NCBI GenBank assembly: GCA_903881265.1
Contig: CAIRSV010000160.1
Location: 1 to 34,709, forward strand
Direction of reading: 5' to 3'
DNA from: an uncultured Bacteroidota bacterium
Lineage (GTDB): Bacteria; Bacteroidota; Bacteroidia; Chitinophagales; Chitinophagaceae
Length of the DNA stretch: 34,709 nt
Under the pieces are notes generated by a model. The model worked only from the letters and a program-made list of their open reading frames with translations. It was not told the origin of the DNA and did not search any database. Shown one piece after another: positions 8,301 to 16,507 of this stretch. Both the position numbers and the translations under genes were made by a program. Each line of letters opens with the position of its first letter. The first letter of the stretch is position 1.

Positions 8301-8357
8301 ATCATTCATAATAAAAAAGATAACATGAAATGGAATATCAAATTCACTAAGCTATAA
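5346..8357 (+). CDS. Secreted lamin-tail / chitobiase-C-like / CotH kinase family protein with T9SS sorting domain
   Basis: Signal peptide; IVINEGSNKN...WIELYNPSG (lamin-tail); IRYTLDGKDPTPSSLLY (CHB_HEX_C-like); YINGQYWGLYELREKFDTDFF and FCIIDQELAL (CotH-like); C-terminal FVLYPSPAANEVTLLC...GVYLFIIHNKKDNMKWNIKF. Confidence 0.85.
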   Translation: MKRHLLVVFLVMLSCTIHAQIVINEGSNKNNSSIADEEGDYTDWIELYNPSGSTIDLYNYTLTDTNSQPAQWVFPHHNLLPGAFEMIYCSGKDYMASAPFTPVSNSGTFSAAAGWNAHAFSTPFYWDGVSNLVINVCSYSSTGYTTNSIVRQSATTFNSSIFAYQDGNAGACSFINGTNVMQRPNMKINGYTIGTGTIQNSTTGYPAPYGNWYWGARNQFLILASELTAAGLSAGNLTNLAFDVVSPDPAVYDYIDISMNLTSISNFTTKFAPMGGNNFHTNFKISNAGETISLYNSSSMLQSSLYVNNAYIDVSNGCYPNASANMASFYPPTPGATNNGSTPLNGSAIAPAFSVNPGIYNTPFYVSILNPNGSNSSIRYTLDGKDPTPSSLLYTGSPIYIFQNTPIKARAFINGAVPSTISNATYLFGINHTTPILSVITDSANLFGLYGNFDNPASDWMKAAYIDYFDSTSFHNLLFSRHSGMIQDGGLGGSRFAPQRSFRIDMNDPVVGDGPINYPVIPNKPTRAKYSKFYLRNGSNQYLRLPYKDAAQVRMMAEETNNYYSAWRPVSVYINGQYWGLYELREKFDTDFFNFQDNATSNTVDILSQSAYYQSTLRSVTGNPVDTFYAAYNAFNALNANSALYWDSADHYFDMQYYTDYIIGESWMGNTDWPNNNIKIYRSDKTNDRYRFCIIDQELALHPNAWTTCTFDHIEFMLGQSTNNPYINVWLKSMQNQRFHAYFINRFADLMNTSYDTSRLRRINKFMFDQTVMEMPKEYARWGNAGNIPGQMNDFYTNYLTLDSELVCRTEQVRNHIQNNFNLPQQIDLTLDVFPAGAGKIHISTITPNTYPWHGVYFDGLPVKIEAVANSGYTFQNWGSNGQITTILNPVFDDTLQSNGLFKAYFQQITTFIPSINDYKSNFVLYPSPAANEVTLLCENQAVLRDGTYEIVTTTGVKVAEGDVKNDQRETTVSVSNLVPGVYLFIIHNKKDNMKWNIKFTKL

Positions 8358-8637
8358 TAACGGGCGAACTTCTGTAATACCCTGCAAATAAAGACTTCCA
8401 TTGATGTGTCATATGCTGCGCACGTACCATTTATTTTGTGTGCAATGATTCTAGCGCCTGATGAAGAATGCGTATAATGAATGAATGAATACCTATTCTC
8501 GCACGAATAAATCGTTCATGTGCTTCCTGTATTTTATACGAACAAGACCATTGCCCAACAAAACCCGATCGAGGTTTCGTATTGACAAGTTTTTAAAATA
8601 TATTTACAAGGCGATTTATCACTCAATTATATTTACA

Positions 8638-11600
8638 ATGCCCTATTTCTATACTCAACTTGTTCGCAAGTTTGCTTGCCTAGTTTGTTTCACATTCTTG
8701 TCGTATACCTCCTTCTCGCAAGCTGGCTGGACTGCATTAATAACCGTCACTAATTTAGTACAAACCGATGCCAATACGTTCGAGTATGAAGTTTACATTA
8801 CTAATAATGGCCCTGTCAATTATGCCATCGCTGGATATTCATGGGGGATGAACATGACACCGGGTATTGCCAACGGTGGTACCATACAACATACCTATTT
8901 ATGCCGAGATGCTATATTCAACCCACTACCTGCTGTAACAGCGGGATACACAGCCATGACTTCTCATTTGAGAGCCACCACAACCAATGTCGGTGCAGGA
9001 AGTGAAGTGTCGCTCATACCCGGCATGCCTTATAAATTAGGCAGAATGCGTGTTCATACCACTGCTGCCACTTGGGCCTCTAATGCGAATCCTTTTGTAC
9101 CGGTAACGCCAACAACACCAATACAAGTTGTGTTTGCAGCAGGTAAAACTCAATGCATCATTACAGCTGTGCTAGCGCCTGGCATAGCCCCATCCTATTC
9201 GATCAATGGCGTTGCAAATGCAGCATCAGCTACGTCTATTCAAGGACTTACAGCAGTGATGATACCCGACCCGGCTGGCAGCAATCCATTTCTGTTGAAT
9301 TGCAGTACATGCCTCTATGGCACACCAGTTTCGGCTTGCAATAGTTATACCTGGGTAGCTAATGGACAAACCTATACAAACAGCGGCACCTACACGCAAA
9401 CCTTTATGCTTCCAAGTGGATGTGATAGTGTTTCACAAATCAATCTGTCTATTAAACAATCTAGTTCGGCCACCTTTAATCAGACAGGATGCGATACGGT
9501 GATAATGAATGGGATGACGTATACAGCTACCGGTGTGTATTCAACTACATTAACCAATGCAGTTGGTTGCGATAGTGTCATAACGAACAATGCCACAGTC
9601 AAGCATAGTTCTGCCATCAGTATAAGTGCTACAGCTTGTAACAGCTATACGTTCAATGGGCAGACCTACAGCAATAGCGGCGTGTATGTTCAAACATTGT
9701 TGAATGCGGCAGGTTGCGACAGCACCATTACCCTCAATGCGACAATCAATCACAGCAGTGTATCAACCAACAGCCAAACAGCTTGTAATGCATACACTTG
9801 GAACGGACAAACCTATACTAGCAGCGGAACATTTACTCAAACATTAATGAATAGTGTAGGTTGTGATAGCACACTCACGCTTCAACTTATTATACATGCT
9901 AGTTCAACTACAACCTTGAATTACACTGCATGCAACTCGTACGTTTGGAACGGGCAAACCTATACCAATAGCGGCAACTACGCTATCCCGTTCACCAATA
10001 TCTATGGATGTGATAGCACCTCGTTGCTTACTTTGGTTATTCATTTAAGTGCCACGACAAGCACGAGCCACACGGCCTGTAATTCGTATGTATGGAATAC
10101 GCAGACCTATACCACTAGCGGCACATTCACTCATAACTATCTGACTACATTCGGCTGCGATAGTATCGCCACCTTGATACTGACTATCAATCAGACGTCC
10201 ACTTCGACCACCAACCAAACAGCGTGCAACTCGTATACTTGGAACGGGCAATCGTATAATACAAGCGGTACATTCACTCAAACAGTCATCAATAATGCCG
10301 GTTGCGATAGCATACTCACGCTTCAACTTGTGATAGTACCAAGTCCGATTACAACCTTCAATACTACTGCTTGTAACGCCTATGTTTGGAACGGACAAAC
10401 CTATACCAACAGTGGCACCTATACACTCACGAACACAGCTAGCAATGGTTGTGATAGTACGTCGACTCTTAATCTTGTGATTCAATTAAGTGCCACATCA
10501 ACTGTTAGTCATACTGCCTGCAACGCATATCAATGGGCGACACAGACCTATACTAATAGCGGTACATATATTTATAGCTTTGTCAACGCGTTCGGCTGCG
10601 ATAGTATTGCCACCTTGATACTGACTATCAATCAAACGTCCACTTCGACAACCAACCAAACTGCGTGTAACTCGTATACTTGGAACGGACAATCGTATAC
10701 TACAAGCGGCACATTTACTCAAACATTCATCAATTATGCAGGTTGTGATAGCATACTCACACTTCACCTTATCATATATCCTACTTCAACTACAACCTTG
10801 AATCAAACGGCTTGTAACTCGTATGTTTGGAACGGACAAACCTATACTATTAGTGGCAGCCACTCATTGACGTTCACAAATATCTATGGATGTGATAGCA
10901 CTGCCAATCTTAATCTCATCATTCATTTGAGTGCCACGACAAGCACGAGTCATACTGCCTGCAACTCGTATTTTTGGAATGCACAGACCTATACAAACAG
11001 CGGTGCCTATACCCATAGCTATCTTACGATATTCGGATGCGATAGTATTGCGTCTTTGTTGCTGACTATCAATCAGACTTCCTCTTCTACCATAAATCAA
11101 AGTGCGTGTAATTCGTATACTTGGAATGCGCAAACGTATACCAACACAGGAAGCTATGCACAAACCTATCTAAACACAGCAGGTTGCGACAGCGTGGCTT
11201 ATCTCAACCTGATAATAAAATATGCATCTATCGCAACGTTCAATCAAGCTGCCTGTGACAGCTATGTATGGTTCACACAAACCTATACCAATAGCGGAAC
11301 ATATATTCACACCTTAGTAAATGCAGCGGGATGCGACAGTACCATTACACTCAACCTAAGCATCAACCAAAGTAGCAATGCTTCTATTAATCAAAATGCG
11401 TGTGAATCGTATCTATGGAATGGGCAAACGTATACTGTCAGCGGCATACATACCCATACATTTACTAGTATTGCCGGATGCGATAGTGTGGTAACACTCA
11501 ATCTCAGCATTCATTATCAAACCGCATCAACATTGAATTTGACGGCTTGTAATTTTTTAGTGTACAATGGACAAACCTATACAAGTAGCGGAAGCTTTAC

Positions 11601-12540
11601 ACAAATTCTTGTCAATAGTCAGGGTTGTGATAGTGCTGCTACCTTAATCATCACAATCCAATCTAGCAGCAGTCATTCAGTAAGTCAGACTGCTTGTAAC
11701 AGCTATACCCTGAATGGACAAACATATAACAGCAGCGGCACCTACAATCAGCTGTATACGAATGCTGTGGGTTGCGATAGTACGTTAACATTAAACCTTG
11801 TGATTCATCCAGATGAGTACACGTTCGAAAATAAAAGTGACTGTAATTTTGTTACTTGGAACGGACAAGTGTACACAAACAGTGGCACCTATTCGCAGAG
11901 CTACATAGCTTCTACAGGCTGTGATAGTATCGCAACATTAATTGCTACTATCTTCACTAATACCACAAGTAGCATCACCCTATCGGGCTGTACTTCTGTT
12001 TCGTTGAATGGTCAAAACTATACAAGCAGCGGTACGTATGCGCAGCATCTGCTGAATGCGAATGGGTGCGATAGTTCGATTTTACTTTATGTCACAATTG
12101 AACTGAATAGTGCCACAGAACAATACCTGCATTTATGCAAAGGAAAAAGCATCACGATAGGTCAACATACCTATACAACAACGGGTGATTTTATCGACAC
12201 CTTACAAAATAGTTCCGGATGCGACAGTGTTATCACGACACATCTCGAAGTCGAAAATTCGCAGGAAGGCGGTTATTTTATTGCCAATGCCTTTTCACCT
12301 AATAATGATGGTTTGAATGATTGCTTCGGAATCACCTATTGGAAGAATGTCGAGAAATTGCAGTTCATCATCTGCAATCGATGGGGAGAAGTGGTATTTA
12401 AGACAACACAAATATGGGATTGTTGGAACGGCCATTACAAAGGAGCTCCTTCAGAACAAGGCACGTATTATTATTACATCAAAGCTACATTCAGTTGCGG
12501 CGAACAAGTCTATAAAGGTGATCTGACGTTGATTCGGTAG
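8638..12540 (+). CDS. Secreted tandem-repeat protein with gliding motility-associated C-terminal (CHU_C) domain
   Basis: Signal peptide MPYFYTQLVRKFACLVCFTFLSYTSFSQA starts at 8638, inside the 8485 ORF; about 20 repeats of ~49 aa; C-terminal FSPNNDGLNDCFGI...NRWGEVVF...GTYYYYIKA...YKGDLTLIR. Confidence 0.9.
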   Translation: MPYFYTQLVRKFACLVCFTFLSYTSFSQAGWTALITVTNLVQTDANTFEYEVYITNNGPVNYAIAGYSWGMNMTPGIANGGTIQHTYLCRDAIFNPLPAVTAGYTAMTSHLRATTTNVGAGSEVSLIPGMPYKLGRMRVHTTAATWASNANPFVPVTPTTPIQVVFAAGKTQCIITAVLAPGIAPSYSINGVANAASATSIQGLTAVMIPDPAGSNPFLLNCSTCLYGTPVSACNSYTWVANGQTYTNSGTYTQTFMLPSGCDSVSQINLSIKQSSSATFNQTGCDTVIMNGMTYTATGVYSTTLTNAVGCDSVITNNATVKHSSAISISATACNSYTFNGQTYSNSGVYVQTLLNAAGCDSTITLNATINHSSVSTNSQTACNAYTWNGQTYTSSGTFTQTLMNSVGCDSTLTLQLIIHASSTTTLNYTACNSYVWNGQTYTNSGNYAIPFTNIYGCDSTSLLTLVIHLSATTSTSHTACNSYVWNTQTYTTSGTFTHNYLTTFGCDSIATLILTINQTSTSTTNQTACNSYTWNGQSYNTSGTFTQTVINNAGCDSILTLQLVIVPSPITTFNTTACNAYVWNGQTYTNSGTYTLTNTASNGCDSTSTLNLVIQLSATSTVSHTACNAYQWATQTYTNSGTYIYSFVNAFGCDSIATLILTINQTSTSTTNQTACNSYTWNGQSYTTSGTFTQTFINYAGCDSILTLHLIIYPTSTTTLNQTACNSYVWNGQTYTISGSHSLTFTNIYGCDSTANLNLIIHLSATTSTSHTACNSYFWNAQTYTNSGAYTHSYLTIFGCDSIASLLLTINQTSSSTINQSACNSYTWNAQTYTNTGSYAQTYLNTAGCDSVAYLNLIIKYASIATFNQAACDSYVWFTQTYTNSGTYIHTLVNAAGCDSTITLNLSINQSSNASINQNACESYLWNGQTYTVSGIHTHTFTSIAGCDSVVTLNLSIHYQTASTLNLTACNFLVYNGQTYTSSGSFTQILVNSQGCDSAATLIITIQSSSSHSVSQTACNSYTLNGQTYNSSGTYNQLYTNAVGCDSTLTLNLVIHPDEYTFENKSDCNFVTWNGQVYTNSGTYSQSYIASTGCDSIATLIATIFTNTTSSITLSGCTSVSLNGQNYTSSGTYAQHLLNANGCDSSILLYVTIELNSATEQYLHLCKGKSITIGQHTYTTTGDFIDTLQNSSGCDSVITTHLEVENSQEGGYFIANAFSPNNDGLNDCFGITYWKNVEKLQFIICNRWGEVVFKTTQIWDCWNGHYKGAPSEQGTYYYYIKATFSCGEQVYKGDLTLIR
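9322..12258 (+). repeat. About 20 tandem ~147-bp coding repeats (consensus NQTACNSYTWNGQTYTNSGTYTQTFxNxxGCDSxxTLNLxIxxSSxxT)
   Basis: Read directly from the translation; most units are exactly 147 nt. Confidence 0.95.
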
Positions 12541-12638
12541 TTGGAAAAATACAGCAGCCCCTTTACTAAATATTACAGGCGAAAAATTAATTTGTTCCCA
12601 CAAAAGCTGACTACTTTTTTATACACCGAACTGCATAG

Positions 12639-13313
12639 CTATTCCATCAAATCAGGTCGACGCTCGGCTGTTCGCTTCAGCGCTTCTTCCTGACGCCATT
12701 CTTCGATCATCTTAAAATGCCCATTCAACAATACCTCAGGCACTTTCAACCCTTTGAATTCGGCTGGTCGCGTATACACAGGCGGCGCCAATAAGCCATC
12801 TTGATGCGAGTCGGTAAGCGCAGACGTTTCATCATTTAATACGCCGGGTATCAGTCGCCCGATACTATCCACCAAAATAGCTGCTGCCAATTCGCCACCA
12901 CTCAACACATAATCGCCGATGGAGATTTCCATCGTCACATACAAATCTCTGATACGTTGATCGATGCCTTTATAATGACCACATATCATCATCACATTTT
13001 CTTTTAGCGAAAGTGTATTGGCCATTTTCTGATGAAATGTTTTTCCATCTGGCGTGAGATAAATAATGTCGTCATACGCTCGCTCAGCTTTTAATTTCTC
13101 AATACAATCCGAAAGCGGTTCACACATAATAACCATACCGGCACCACCACCATATTGCGTATCATCAACCTGCCCATGCTTATTAACGGCAAATTCGCGC
13201 AGCTGATGAAGATGGATATCAAGCAGGCCGCGCTCTTTCGCCCTTTTCATAATAGAATGATTCAAGGGACTTTCGAGCAACTCGGGCAAAACGGTAATAA
13301 TGTCTATACGCAT
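12639..13313 (-). CDS. trmD: tRNA (guanine-N1)-methyltransferase
   Basis: MRIDIITVLPELLESPLNHSIMKRA...DDTQYGGGAGMVM-like...GHYKGIDQRI...DYVLSGGELAA. Confidence 0.97.
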   Translation of the reverse strand: MRIDIITVLPELLESPLNHSIMKRAKERGLLDIHLHQLREFAVNKHGQVDDTQYGGGAGMVIMCEPLSDCIEKLKAERAYDDIIYLTPDGKTFHQKMANTLSLKENVMMICGHYKGIDQRIRDLYVTMEISIGDYVLSGGELAAAILVDSIGRLIPGVLNDETSALTDSHQDGLLAPPVYTRPAEFKGLKVPEVLLNGHFKMIEEWRQEEALKRTAERRPDLME

Positions 13314-13326
13314 GGGATGATATCTT

Positions 13327-13827
13327 TTACAAATCGAGCAATCCTTCCGGAATGTTCATATGGATGATTTTCTTTTGAGTGTCGGTTGAAATAATCAAAT
13401 CGTGTTGGGAAGGAAGCAGCACTTCTTTTCCTTGATAGTTCACCAAAAACATATTGTTCATTTTTGATTCAATGGCTTCAATAATTTCACCAATTAACTG
13501 ATCGCCTTGTTGAACAGTATAGCCGATGTATTGTTGTAAGTTGATGGTATTCATCGTATCAATCGTATAATTGATAGAAGAATAAACAAACTTGTTTAGA
13601 ATGAGTTTGGCTTCATCACGATTATTAATCTCTTCGAGTTTGCAAATACATTCATCATTCGCAATACTTTTGATTGATTCAATAAAAAAAGGGATAAAGC
13701 TTCCAGGATTCAATTCGATCATAAGACAATCCCACTGACTGAATCGCGTGTTTCGCTTCAACTGATGACTGAAGGTTACTTCCCCTTTCAGCCCGTGTAT
13801 TCCTGTTACCTTCCCGATGAATTGCAT
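13327..13827 (-). CDS. rimM: Ribosome maturation factor RimM
   Basis: MQFIGKVTGIHGLKGEVTFSHQ...YIGYTVQQGDQLIGEI...LLPSQHDLI; directly upstream of trmD. Confidence 0.9.
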   Translation of the reverse strand: MQFIGKVTGIHGLKGEVTFSHQLKRNTRFSQWDCLMIELNPGSFIPFFIESIKSIANDECICKLEEINNRDEAKLILNKFVYSSINYTIDTMNTINLQQYIGYTVQQGDQLIGEIIEAIESKMNNMFLVNYQGKEVLLPSQHDLIISTDTQKKIIHMNIPEGLLDL

Positions 13828-13834
13828 ATACTCG

Positions 13835-13842
13835 CAAAAGTA
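13835..13842 (-). promoter_or_regulatory. -7 element TACTTTTG for rimM
   Basis: Reverse complement of CAAAAGTA; ends 7 nt before the ATG at 13827. Confidence 0.4.
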
Positions 13843-13963
13843 ATACAAGATTGTAGATATGTATGCAGCGTTGCAATGTCTAACCCATATTTTTTGATCA
13901 CAAAAAAATCTGCCGCTACCAGCAGAAATTTTAGATTGATGTGACGAATAAAATTAGATGCGT

Positions 13964-14509
13964 TTATTTGAATGGTGTCACCTTGATTGAACATTGAATT
14001 GTTGCGATCATCGGCACATCATGTGTGATGTCGGTATTAGTGGTGAATTTTATTTTTGCTTTGTACGAAGACGCTTTCAAGTAAGATGTCACATCGATGT
14101 CGTTCAGTTCAAAATCAATTTGTGTGGGACTTGTGTGAATAGCATCGTCAGTGCCAACTTCTGTCACAGACACACCATCAGCAGAGAGTGAGCAAACAGC
14201 ATTATCCACGATACCAAAGGTATAGGATGGTAATGTCGTGTCGGCAATTTGCAATGAAATAGCATTGATGGTAGCGGATTCAATCTTTGAAATATCAAAA
14301 CCGTTTTGCAAGGCCAAGTCTTTCAAATCGGCCTGAATATCTTTTTCGATTTCAAACGTGCCTGCTACCATTGGTGCAGGAATTACGAATGTGATATCTG
14401 AATAGGTTTTATGAATAGTAATAGACTTAAACCTTGAACAGGAATTAAGCATCAGGAATCCGCTACTAATTATAAAGGCTAGCAAACATGCTACAAGTGT
14501 CCGTTTCAT
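13964..14509 (-). CDS. Hypothetical lipoprotein
   Basis: MKRTLVACLLAFIISSGFLMLNSCSRF: hydrophobic leader and lipobox-like Cys. Confidence 0.6.
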   Translation of the reverse strand: MKRTLVACLLAFIISSGFLMLNSCSRFKSITIHKTYSDITFVIPAPMVAGTFEIEKDIQADLKDLALQNGFDISKIESATINAISLQIADTTLPSYTFGIVDNAVCSLSADGVSVTEVGTDDAIHTSPTQIDFELNDIDVTSYLKASSYKAKIKFTTNTDITHDVPMIATIQCSIKVTPFK

Positions 14510-14531
14510 ATCGTGCTGTTTTATTTGTTTC

Positions 14532-14539
14532 CAAAAGTA
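14532..14539 (-). promoter_or_regulatory. -7 element TACTTTTG for the lipoprotein gene
   Basis: Reverse complement of CAAAAGTA, 22 nt upstream of the start. Confidence 0.4.
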
Positions 14540-14594
14540 CTAATTTATTGACGACGCCGCGCGGTTTAACGAACAAAGTCGAAACTCTTTTGCA

Positions 14595-15236
14595 TTAGGT
14601 AACCTCATTGAGATAGGTCAAAAAAGTGTCACGCGATATCATACGAGCGCCAAGACTTTCAAGATGATCGGTATGAACCTGACAATCGATTAGTTGAATG
14701 CCTAACTCTTTCAGATAGGTGACAACGTGAATGAACGCAAACTTGCTCGCATTTTTTTCTAGACTGAACATACTTTCACCACAAAAAACGCGGTCAAGTT
14801 GCACACCATAAAGTCCACCAATTAATTCACCATTGCTCCAACATTCAGCGCTGATGGCGTAACCTGCTTCGTGCAGTCTGATATAGGCTTCTTCCATCGC
14901 ATCATGAATCCAAGTACCCGTTTGATATTTACGTTTAGCGATTCTGCACTGTCGTATGGTCGATGCAAAATCTTGATTCACAGTGAAGGTCCATGCTTCT
15001 TTACGGATCAATGTCTGCATACTTTTACTTACCTTCAGTTCATCCGGATGTAAGACAAAACGAGGATTAGGGCTATACCATAAAATAGGCTCATCGGCAT
15101 TATACCAAGGAAATATTCCACTTCGATAAGCCAACAAAAGTCGATCAATCGATAAGTCGCCACCTATCCCTACAAGCCCGTCCTCATCGGCCATTGATAC
15201 AGGTGGAAACATAAGTGTTTGTGGCAGGATAAACAT
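14595..15236 (-). CDS. aat: Leucyl/phenylalanyl-tRNA--protein transferase
   Basis: FPPVSMADEDGLVGIGGDLSIDRLLLAYRSGIFPWYNADEPILWYSPNPRFVL...GGLYGVQLDRVFCGESMFS. Confidence 0.97.
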   Translation of the reverse strand: MFILPQTLMFPPVSMADEDGLVGIGGDLSIDRLLLAYRSGIFPWYNADEPILWYSPNPRFVLHPDELKVSKSMQTLIRKEAWTFTVNQDFASTIRQCRIAKRKYQTGTWIHDAMEEAYIRLHEAGYAISAECWSNGELIGGLYGVQLDRVFCGESMFSLEKNASKFAFIHVVTYLKELGIQLIDCQVHTDHLESLGARMISRDTFLTYLNEVT

Positions 15237-15288
15237 AGGCTATCTAGTATTGGACAAAATTTATTTGAAGAGAAAGACAGATAAAAAA

Positions 15289-15588
15289 TCAGGATACCAA
15301 TTCTTCAATCGAGGCTCCTATACCGCGATCAGTAATACCATCACACATCACTTTGAGTCCGTCATAGTCGCCCGTTTTTACCGAACATTTTCCTTTATAA
15401 TGAATCAACATAGTACATTGTTCGGCCTGTTCTTGTGTGTGTTTACAAACGCTTATCAACGTTTCTATCACCCAATCAAATGTATTGACCTCATCATTCC
15501 ATACGATTAAATGAAAGCCTGCATTGTCATCTTCGAGTACATCAAGATCAGGCAATAGTTCGGTCTCTGTTAGTTCAAATGTTTTCAC
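15289..15588 (-). CDS. clpS: ATP-dependent Clp protease adaptor ClpS (GTG start)
   Basis: FHLIVWNDEVNTFDWVIETLISVCKHTQEQAEQCTMLIHYKGKCSVKTGDYDGL. Confidence 0.95.
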   Translation of the reverse strand: MKTFELTETELLPDLDVLEDDNAGFHLIVWNDEVNTFDWVIETLISVCKHTQEQAEQCTMLIHYKGKCSVKTGDYDGLKVMCDGITDRGIGASIEELVS

Positions 15589-15618
15589 GTGATTGCAAAA
15601 GTATTACATTTGCACGTG
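15586..15618. promoter_or_regulatory. Quasi-palindromic divergent promoter between clpS and the alkD leader
   Basis: CACGTG-ATTG-CAAAAGTA-T-TACATTTG-CACGTG: two oppositely oriented TAnnTTTG boxes flanked by CACGTG. Confidence 0.5.
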
Positions 15619-15655
15619 TCAAGGAAAACGTTTTTTTTATAAAAATCTATTGGCT

Positions 15656-15793
15656 ATGGCCGAAAGAAATCAGTTGATATCTGTGCTAAAGGCATCATCA
15701 TACGAAGTAAAACTGAATGACTTTCAGCTCGTCTACTCAATCAATTTTCTGTCACAGACAACTGGATGTATCACAATTAAATTATGTTTATAG
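15656..15793 (+). CDS. Possible 45-codon leader ORF upstream of the alkD-like gene
   Basis: MAERNQLISVLKASSYEVKLNDFQLVYSINFLSQTTGCITIKLCL; stop at 15791-15793, 1 nt before the next ATG. Confidence 0.3.
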   Translation: MAERNQLISVLKASSYEVKLNDFQLVYSINFLSQTTGCITIKLCL

Positions 15794-15794
15794 G

Positions 15795-16505
15795 ATGGAA
15801 ACTGCAAGCAACATTTTACGCGAACTAGAGGCTATGGGTTCTGAGCAAACTAAAAAAACCTTGATCAAGCACGGGGCACCTGAGAATATGTTCGGTGTAA
15901 AAATCGGAGATATGAAAGCCATTGTGAAACGGATAAAGAAAGATTATCAACTTGCCCTTGATCTTTTCAACACGGGCAACAGCGACGCTATGTATCTAGC
16001 AGGTCTTATCGGTGACGAAACAAAAATGACCAAAGCTGATTTAAATCATTGGGCCAAGAATAGCACCTGGCATTTGATCAGCGAATATACTGTTCCGTTT
16101 GTGGCTGCAGAAAGTAACTATGGTTTTGAATTATCGCTCGAGTGGATTCAGTCGAAGAACGAACGAATTGCCACTGCGGGTTGGGCTACCTTGTCGGCTT
16201 TTGTAAGTATCACAGCAGATGAAAAACTTGATATGAAAGCCTTAGAAAAATTATTAGATCTTGTGACAAAGGAAATTCATCAATCGACAAACCGCATTCG
16301 ATACACAATGAATGGCTTTGTAATTTCAATTGGAGGCTATGTAAGAGCCTTGAACGCAAACGCAAAAGAGACTGCTAAGGCCATAGGAAAAGTGAATGTG
16401 TCTATGGGCGATACCGCTTGCAAGGTGCCGGATGCCTTGCAGTACATAGAAAAAATGGAGAAGATGTATCCTGTAGGAAAGAAACGGAAAACGGCTCGAT
16501 GCTGA
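15795..16505 (+). CDS. DNA alkylation repair protein (AlkD-like HEAT repeat)
   Basis: METASNILRELEAMGSEQTKKTLIKHGAPENMFGVKIGDMKAIVKRIKKDYQLALDLFNTGNSDAMYLAGLI. Confidence 0.85.
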   Translation: METASNILRELEAMGSEQTKKTLIKHGAPENMFGVKIGDMKAIVKRIKKDYQLALDLFNTGNSDAMYLAGLIGDETKMTKADLNHWAKNSTWHLISEYTVPFVAAESNYGFELSLEWIQSKNERIATAGWATLSAFVSITADEKLDMKALEKLLDLVTKEIHQSTNRIRYTMNGFVISIGGYVRALNANAKETAKAIGKVNVSMGDTACKVPDALQYIEKMEKMYPVGKKRKTARC

Positions 16506-16507
16506 TG

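Noticed and set aside
8476-8490. Short ATGA tandem (ATGAATGAATGAATA)
   Set aside because: Only three units; no evidence of phase-variable coding since it lies upstream of the signal-peptide start.
8485-8637. N-terminal extension of the CHU_C protein ORF
   Set aside because: A clear signal peptide starts at 8638; upstream residues look non-coding.
10045-11163. Long minus-strand ORFs with repeated motifs (10045..10485, 10498..10767, 10864..11163)
   Set aside because: Antisense shadows of the 147-bp repeats in the CHU_C protein; their repetition mirrors the sense repeats.
9322-12258. Could the regular 147-bp array be a CRISPR or intergenic satellite?
   Set aside because: Repeats are in a single continuous frame with protein-level conservation; no short identical repeat/unique spacer pattern.
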